DNA from: Wansuia hejianensis
GTDB lineage: Bacteria > Bacillota > Clostridia > Lachnospirales > Lachnospiraceae
Direction of reading: 5' to 3'
Assembly: GCF_014337215.1 (NCBI RefSeq)
Contig: NZ_CP060635.1
Span: 3,109,501-3,173,500, forward strand
DNA: 64,000 nt
Position numbers and translations under genes: made by a program. The notes below the pieces were generated by a model. That model saw only the letters and a list, made by a program, of their open reading frames with translations. It was not told where the DNA came from and ran no database searches. This document shows, in pieces, positions 58,928 through 64,000 of this stretch (position 1 is the first letter of the stretch; the number at the start of each line of letters is the position of its first letter).

Positions 58928-59362
58928 ATGATGGGTGCAAGCTTTTTGCATGTGGGAATGACGGTTCAGGACATGGATAAGACAATTGAGTTTTATACAA
59001 AGTATTTTGGATTTGAGCTTGAGATGAAAGGCGTGTTCTCAGAAGAGTTTATTGGTAGGCATCGTCAGCTCTACCAGCTTCCGGAGGGGGCTTTTTCTGA
59101 TTTTTGCTTTTTAAAGTCCGGGGACGGAATTGTAATAGAAGTGTTTCAGTTTTCGCCTGCTGCAGACAGGGAGGATGTGCGGTGGAACCGTCCAGGCTAT
59201 ACCCATATCTGCCTGAGGGTGGATGATATTTTTAAAGTGTATGAAGAAATGACGGGGGATGGAATTGAATTTTTCTTCCCGCCGGATATGCGGGCGACAC
59301 CGGAAGAGCACTGGGTGTTTTTGAAAGATCCGGACGGGAACCTGATTGAGCTTCAGGACTAA
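58928..59362 (+). CDS. VOC-family (glyoxalase/bleomycin-resistance fold) protein
   Basis: A 144-residue single-subunit VOC protein. Probable metal ligands are His in FLHVGMTVQD, Glu in GIVIEVFQF, His in YTHICLRVDD and Glu in PDGNLIELQD, so an active metallo-enzyme is likely. The reaction may be isomerisation or epimerisation. It begins an operon of two short-chain dehydrogenases, an alcohol dehydrogenase and a third CUT2 transporter, so the substrate is probably a sugar or polyol derivative. GGGAGGAAG precedes the ATG. Confidence 0.82.
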   Translation: MMGASFLHVGMTVQDMDKTIEFYTKYFGFELEMKGVFSEEFIGRHRQLYQLPEGAFSDFCFLKSGDGIVIEVFQFSPAADREDVRWNRPGYTHICLRVDDIFKVYEEMTGDGIEFFFPPDMRATPEEHWVFLKDPDGNLIELQD

Positions 59363-59391
59363 AAAACTAAAGGAGAGCGAAAAGGAGAAGA

Positions 59392-60225
59392 ATGATGAAA
59401 CCATTACAGATCAGCCAGCTGAAAAGTATTTATGACATGCTTAGCTTAAAGGGAAAGACAGCATTTGTAACAGGGGGCGCGGGCGGTATCGGAAGATCTT
59501 GTGCGGCGGCGCTGGCCGAGGCAGGGGCCGATGTGGTTCTGATGGATATCTGCGGCAAGGAAGAGGCGCTGGATGCCAATTGCCGGGAAATTGAGAAACG
59601 GTATGGCTGCCGGGCGGAGAAGGTCACAGGCAATGTGGCAGATGAAGAGGATGTGGAACGGATGATCTGGGAGACTGTGGACCGGTTCGGAAGACTGGAT
59701 GTTGTTTTTTCCAACGCCGGGATCGGAGGAAGAGATGATAATCCTTCTTCGATGGATCTTGAAGAGTGGAACCGGGTGCTGGATGTGAACCTTACGGGAA
59801 TGTTCCTGGTGGACAGGATTGCGGCTAATAAAATGAAAGAATTAGGCAACGGAGGTTCTATCATAAATACAGCTTCCATGTCGGGGCACATCATTAATAA
59901 AGGAAGCAGAAAAGATATGAGCCAGCACATGGTGGCTTATTCGGCGGCTAAGGCAGGAGTGATTCAGCTCACAAAATCAATAGCTGTCAGTTATGTAGAG
60001 GACCGCATCAGGTGCAACAGTATCAGTCCGGGAATGATTTTATCCGGTCTTCATGACAATATGGACATGTCGGCCCTGGAGACCTATGTGGAAAATGAAG
60101 TCCCCATGGGCCGCTTTGCGTCCCTGGATGAGATCATGGGAATTGTTGTGTTCCTGGCTTCTGACTTGTCTTCCTATGCGACAGGCAGCGATTTCATCAT
60201 CGATGGCGGAGTGACTATCTGGTAA
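59392..60225 (+). CDS. Short-chain dehydrogenase/reductase (SDR)
   Basis: A 277-residue classical SDR: TGGAGGIGR cofactor loop (~residue 24), NAGIGG, Ser in TASMSG, and Tyr-x3-Lys in YSAAKAG. The acidic residue after the second strand (VVLMDI) suggests NAD(H). The catalytic Tyr is followed by an SPGM loop and FLASD..YATGSDFIIDGG near the end. It likely oxidises a sugar or polyol hydroxyl. It shares an operon with the genes on both sides (15 bp to the next). Confidence 0.9.
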   Translation: MMKPLQISQLKSIYDMLSLKGKTAFVTGGAGGIGRSCAAALAEAGADVVLMDICGKEEALDANCREIEKRYGCRAEKVTGNVADEEDVERMIWETVDRFGRLDVVFSNAGIGGRDDNPSSMDLEEWNRVLDVNLTGMFLVDRIAANKMKELGNGGSIINTASMSGHIINKGSRKDMSQHMVAYSAAKAGVIQLTKSIAVSYVEDRIRCNSISPGMILSGLHDNMDMSALETYVENEVPMGRFASLDEIMGIVVFLASDLSSYATGSDFIIDGGVTIW

Positions 60226-60240
60226 AGGGAGGAATGGAAT

Positions 60241-61278
60241 ATGAAGGCGGTTATGCTGGTAAGAGCCTATAATGAAGAGACTAAGGAAAGGGGAGAGGTG
60301 GCCTGTCTGGAGGTTCCGAAGCCGGAGCTGGTCCATGGAGATGATGTGCTGATCAAGGTTGCCTATGCGTCGGTGTGCGGTTCCGATCCCCATCTGCTGG
60401 AGGGCTATTTTGATCTGCCGGTTCCGTCACCCTGCGGGCATGAACTGTCCGGCATTATTGAAGCGCTGGGACCTGAGGCGAATAAAAAAGGCCTGAAGGT
60501 GGGAGACAAGGTGACGGGAAATTTCTACCGTACCTGCGGAAGCTGCGATTACTGCCTGAGCGGGCAGTCCCAGTTCTGTGAACACGCGGAAGGGCTGGGG
60601 GCAGCCCAGGCAGAATACATCGTGTGGCATGAGGACCAGGTCTATAAGCTTCCGGAAGGAGTTACGTTGCTGGATGCGGCTCTCGCGGAACCGTTCAATA
60701 TCGCAGTGCGTGCAGTGGAGCTGGCAGATTTCCGGCTGGGCGCTCATGTGGCGGTATCGGGCGGCGGCGGTATCGGGCTTATGATGGCGCAGCTTCTGAA
60801 GAGAAGCGGGGCCGGCCGGGTGACGGTGCTGGAACCGATGGAAGGAAAACGCGCGAGGGCCATAGAGATGGGCGCTGATTATGTTCTGAACCCAATGGAT
60901 GAGGATATTGACGAACAAGTGAAACAACTGACAGGAGGAAAGGGCTTTGATGTGATCATCGAATCCTCCGGTAACGGACCGGCTGCCAGAAAGACCCTGG
61001 ACTTCGCCGCCAGAGGCGCGCATCTGGTCTTCATGTCCATGTACCGGCGGGATTATGAGATGTCTATGAACTTGCTGGAATATACATACCGGAAAGAGCT
61101 GCGGATACAGGGGATGTATCTGGCCCAGGAGTCTTTTCCCAGAGCGGTTAATATGCTTCCGCAGATGAATTTTAAACCCGTAATTGAGAAAATTTATTCT
61201 CTGGATGAATGCAGCCAGGCATATGCGGACCAGAAGTCCGGAAAATATGCAAAGCTGGTGTTTGACTGTTCAAGATAG
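60241..61278 (+). CDS. Zinc-dependent polyol/sugar dehydrogenase (MDR family)
   Basis: A 345-residue enzyme. The catalytic zinc site has VCGSDPHLLEGY and CGHELSG, the structural site CGSCDYCLSGQSQFC, and the cofactor loop SGGGGIGLMMA. The overall form is like sorbitol or galactitol-phosphate dehydrogenases, where the zinc ligands are Cys, His and Glu. With the two SDRs it suggests stepwise oxidation and reduction of a sugar alcohol. GGGAGG precedes the ATG. Confidence 0.88.
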   Translation: MKAVMLVRAYNEETKERGEVACLEVPKPELVHGDDVLIKVAYASVCGSDPHLLEGYFDLPVPSPCGHELSGIIEALGPEANKKGLKVGDKVTGNFYRTCGSCDYCLSGQSQFCEHAEGLGAAQAEYIVWHEDQVYKLPEGVTLLDAALAEPFNIAVRAVELADFRLGAHVAVSGGGGIGLMMAQLLKRSGAGRVTVLEPMEGKRARAIEMGADYVLNPMDEDIDEQVKQLTGGKGFDVIIESSGNGPAARKTLDFAARGAHLVFMSMYRRDYEMSMNLLEYTYRKELRIQGMYLAQESFPRAVNMLPQMNFKPVIEKIYSLDECSQAYADQKSGKYAKLVFDCSR

Positions 61279-61290
61279 GGGCGTGAAGCG

Positions 61291-62088
61291 ATGATAGAAT
61301 CTATGAGAGATGCCTTTTCCCTGAAGGGAAGGACAGTTCTGATCACCGGAGGCAATCAGGGAATCGGTAGAGGAATATCCAGGGCAATGGCTGAGAGCGG
61401 GGCAGATGTGGCGATTATGTGCCGGAAGAAGGAGAGCGCAGAGGAAACCATCCGGGAGCTGACGCCGATAGGAGGAACCTACAGATTTTATGGCGGAGAT
61501 GTAACTAAGCAGGAGGATGCCAGAAGAGTTGTAGAGCAAGTGGCGAATGATTACGGGAAAGTGGACGTACTGGTGAATAATGCCGGAATAGCCACTCCTT
61601 TTGATCCGATGGAGGATACGGAGGACTTAAGCGGCTGGTACCGGGTACTTGACGTGGATCTGAACGGCACCTTTCTGATGTGCCATTATGCCGGGCTGCA
61701 GATGAAGAAACAGAAATATGGAAGAATTATCAACATTACATCAAATTCTTCCAGGATCGTAAATATCCCGCAGAAGAGCTGTTCCTACAACGCTGCGAAG
61801 GCGGCGGGTGACAGGCTGACGAAATGTCTCGCCTATGAATGGGCGCAATACGGAATACGGGTGAACGCCATAGCTCCGGGCTATACCGAGACAAATCTGG
61901 TGACAGGAGTCCCGGATGAGGGGGAGACAAAGGGATGGACCGAATACTGGCTGTCCTGCACTCCGACAGGACGTTTTGGAAAACCCATTGAAATAGGGGC
62001 GGCGGCCGTATTCCTGGCCAGTGAGGCCGCGGAGCAGATTACAGGGGCAGTATTGACAGTCGACGGCGGATATATGCTGGCAAGATAG
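61291..62088 (+). CDS. Short-chain dehydrogenase/reductase (gluconate 5-dehydrogenase-like)
   Basis: A 265-residue SDR with TGGNQGIGRGIS, NNAGIATPF, Ser in ITSNSSRIV, Tyr-x3-Lys in CSYNAAKAAG, and APGYTETNLV. An Arg after the second strand (AIMCRKK) points to NADP(H), unlike the SDR upstream. The pairing of an NAD-type and an NADP-type SDR resembles two-step epimerisation through a keto sugar. Only 12 bp separate it from the previous gene. Confidence 0.9.
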   Translation: MIESMRDAFSLKGRTVLITGGNQGIGRGISRAMAESGADVAIMCRKKESAEETIRELTPIGGTYRFYGGDVTKQEDARRVVEQVANDYGKVDVLVNNAGIATPFDPMEDTEDLSGWYRVLDVDLNGTFLMCHYAGLQMKKQKYGRIINITSNSSRIVNIPQKSCSYNAAKAAGDRLTKCLAYEWAQYGIRVNAIAPGYTETNLVTGVPDEGETKGWTEYWLSCTPTGRFGKPIEIGAAAVFLASEAAEQITGAVLTVDGGYMLAR

Positions 62089-62097
62089 GAGGCGTTT

Positions 62098-63597
62098 ATG
62101 AGCGATGCAGGATATCAGGTAGAGATGAGGAATATCTGCAAGCGTTTCGGCGGTGTCCAGGCTTTGGACCATGCCTGCCTGCAGGTGAGAAGAGGCGAAA
62201 TTCATGCCCTGATGGGTGAGAACGGAGCCGGAAAATCCACACTGATGAAAATATTGGTCGGCTCCCTGAGCAAAGATGAGGGAGAGATTTTAATCGACGG
62301 AAAACCTGTTAATATCAGAAATCCGAGAGATGGGATGAATCTGGGGATTTCAATCATTTACCAGGAACTGATGCTGGTCAATGACCTGACGGTGGCAGAA
62401 AATATTTTTATTGACAATCTGAACAGCGATGGAAAAGTTATTAAATGGAAAAAGCTCCGGCAAAGGGCGCAGCACTATTTGGACGAAACAGGATTTTCCA
62501 ATATCCGCGCGACAGATGAAGTGGGTGATCTTTCGGTCGCCTATCAGCAGGTAGTGGAAATCTGCAAAGCGTTATCCAGAAATGCGTCGGTATTGATTCT
62601 GGATGAGCCCACTTCTGTGCTGTCCAATAATGAAGTGGTTCAGTTGTTCCGGCTTCTGAAAAAGCTGAGGGAAGATGGAGTGGCGATCATCTACATCTCC
62701 CACAGGCTGGAGGAGGTCATGGAACTATGCGACCGGGTCACGATCATGCGGGACGGCCATTATATCGATACGGTAGAAACCAGCTCGATCACAAAGAAAA
62801 AACTAGTGAACATGATGGTCGGACGGGAGCTGCAGGAGCAATATCCGCCGAGAAACGCAAAAATCGGCGATGTGAATTTTTCAGTGGAAAATATCTGTGT
62901 GGCAGGCAAGGTGAAAAATGTGTCCTTTGAAGTACATAAAGGCGAGGTGCTGGGCATTAACGGGCTCGTGGGCGCCGGAAGGACAGAGACCATCCGCGCG
63001 ATTTTCGGAGAAGACAAAAAAGACAGAGGGAAAATATTTCTGGACGGGAAGGAAATTAGAATCAGGAGCCCGAGAGATTCCATCCGGGAAGGGATAGGCC
63101 TGTTACCCGAGGACCGCAAAACACAGGGAGTCCTGCTGGAGCTTTCCATAAGGAACAATATTACACTGGGCTGCCTGAAGCAGTTCCGGAAGGCAATGGG
63201 ATATCTGTCTAAAAAAGAAGAGGTTAAATTCGTCAATGAAAAAGTAGAGCAGCTATCTATCAAAATTGGAAGTATGGAAGACGACACTTCCAGTCTGTCA
63301 GGAGGGAATCAGCAGAAGGTAGCAATTGCCAAGCTTTTGGCTTCTAACTGCAAGGTACTGATTCTGGATGAGCCGACCCGCGGTGTAGATGTTGGAGCAA
63401 AACGGGAAATCTATAAAATCATCAATGATTTCGCAGAAAAAGAATATTCGATTGTCATGATATCGTCAGAAATGCCGGAGATCATGGGCATGTGCGACCG
63501 GGTCATTGTCATGCGCGGCGGAGAAATCACCGGTGAACTGCGGAAAGAAGATTTAACGGAAAACAATCTGATCGCCCTGTCCATGGGCGTTAACTAA
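62098..63597 (+). CDS. CUT2 sugar ABC transporter ATP-binding protein (RbsA-like), system 3
   Basis: A 499-residue double ATPase. Domain 1: GENGAGKSTLMK, Q-loop YQELMLV, GDLSVAYQQVVEI, LDEPTSVLSN. Domain 2: GAGRTE, PEDRKTQGVLLE, LSGGNQQKVAIAKLL, LDEPTRGVDVGAK. The Q-loop and signature differ from systems 1 and 2, marking a separate branch. It starts 9 bp after the SDR gene, with TAGGAGGC overlapping that stop, so import and catabolism are one transcript. Confidence 0.92.
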   Translation: MSDAGYQVEMRNICKRFGGVQALDHACLQVRRGEIHALMGENGAGKSTLMKILVGSLSKDEGEILIDGKPVNIRNPRDGMNLGISIIYQELMLVNDLTVAENIFIDNLNSDGKVIKWKKLRQRAQHYLDETGFSNIRATDEVGDLSVAYQQVVEICKALSRNASVLILDEPTSVLSNNEVVQLFRLLKKLREDGVAIIYISHRLEEVMELCDRVTIMRDGHYIDTVETSSITKKKLVNMMVGRELQEQYPPRNAKIGDVNFSVENICVAGKVKNVSFEVHKGEVLGINGLVGAGRTETIRAIFGEDKKDRGKIFLDGKEIRIRSPRDSIREGIGLLPEDRKTQGVLLELSIRNNITLGCLKQFRKAMGYLSKKEEVKFVNEKVEQLSIKIGSMEDDTSSLSGGNQQKVAIAKLLASNCKVLILDEPTRGVDVGAKREIYKIINDFAEKEYSIVMISSEMPEIMGMCDRVIVMRGGEITGELRKEDLTENNLIALSMGVN

Positions 63598-63628
63598 AGG
63601 TCAAAAATACAATTGCGGAGGCTATAAG

Positions 63629-64000
63629 ATGAGCGAGGCAAAAGCGTTAAAGAAATTTAACTATAAGAAATTTTTTAAGGAAAATAATACCCTTATTATT
63701 TTTATACTGTTAATCATTGTTTCAGCATGCCTGTCTTCGAATTTTCTGACTTACAGGAACATAACGAACGTATTGAGGCAGCAGGTCCCGTATGTATTGC
63801 TGGGAATCGGCAGCATGCTGGTAATTATGACAGGAGGAATTGATCTGTCCTGCGGTGCGATATTGGGCGTGGGCAGCGTGGTGATTGCATTGTTTCTGGA
63901 AAGAGGCAATGTGGTGACAGTTCCGGGGCTCATGGGCTGCGTAGTCCTGACAGCGCTCATCGGTGCGTTAGTCGGGCTGGCGAATGGAGTGCTGGTGGCC
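63629..64000 (+). CDS. CUT2 sugar ABC transporter permease (RbsC-like), system 3, cut by window end
   Basis: The ATG at 63629 follows GCGGAGG, and the frame is open to base 64000 (124 codons). It has a basic N-terminus, a first membrane helix (IIFILLIIVSACLSS), then the RbsC hallmark LLGIGSMLVIMTGGIDLSCGAILGVGSVV in parts and GLANGVLVA at the edge. The rest lies outside the window, probably followed by a binding-protein gene. Confidence 0.88.
   Translation, partial: MSEAKALKKFNYKKFFKENNTLIIFILLIIVSACLSSNFLTYRNITNVLRQQVPYVLLGIGSMLVIMTGGIDLSCGAILGVGSVVIALFLERGNVVTVPGLMGCVVLTALIGALVGLANGVLVA

Overview
The window reads as part of the chromosome of an endospore-forming, anaerobic member of the Clostridia, most likely a gut-type Lachnospiraceae. 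This is inferred from the spoIID-spoIIQ pair, strong AGGAGG ribosome binding sites, intrinsic terminators, a SAM-I riboswitch before metK, a BmpA/NupOPQ-type nucleoside transporter, several CUT2 sugar ABC systems, and oxygen-independent aromatic decarboxylation genes. No rRNA, tRNA or CRISPR array was recognised.

Layout. (1) 1-6559: the late end of a prophage, with tail or baseplate proteins (two BppU-type proteins around a large Ig-like-repeat protein), a collagen-like fibre protein, a holin and a C39-like endolysin. Beside it lie a stand-alone Spo0A-C-type DNA-binding protein and a HicAB toxin-antitoxin pair with an operator inside its promoter. (2) 7962-20306: mostly housekeeping genes (spoIID, spoIIQ, a DEAD-box helicase, a GIY-YIG protein, hemolysin III, an S1-domain protein, a CBS-containing inorganic pyrophosphatase, a flavin reductase, gdhA, a shikimate kinase-like gene, murA). 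(3) 20392-25638: a complete BMP-family nucleoside-type ABC operon. (4) 25738-32917: a DUF2804/CmpB-type membrane pair, the SAM riboswitch with metK, and an mcsA-clpC operon. (5) 32969-36615: a sugar isomerase/epimerase-like gene under a near-ideal sigma-54 promoter, its adjacent PAS-AAA-Fis activator, palindromic candidate enhancer sites between them, and a MarR regulator. (6) 36841-46539: a Cys-less alkyltransferase-like gene, then a hydroxyaryl decarboxylase cluster (LpdD-like, UbiX, aldehyde and alcohol dehydrogenases, a URO-D-family protein, two UbiD decarboxylases, LysR, subunit D). (7) 47067-64000: three CUT2 sugar ABC systems with associated dehydrogenases, a lone tyrosine recombinase, and a decayed IS3-family element.

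The most unusual signal is a family of large intergenic palindromic elements at about 10.2, 29.1, 36.7, 46.6 and 58.7 kb, with a possible further end at 53.4 kb. They share fixed sequence blocks (for example GGATACCCGGACGAAA) while their long stems differ between copies on both arms at once, so pairing is kept as sequence changes. The larger loci are built of two units facing each other. They look like a structured RNA or a palindromic mobile element; I do not recognise them as a named family.

Coordinates of starts were chosen from visible ribosome binding sites. Functional names are from motif recognition by eye, not from database searches.
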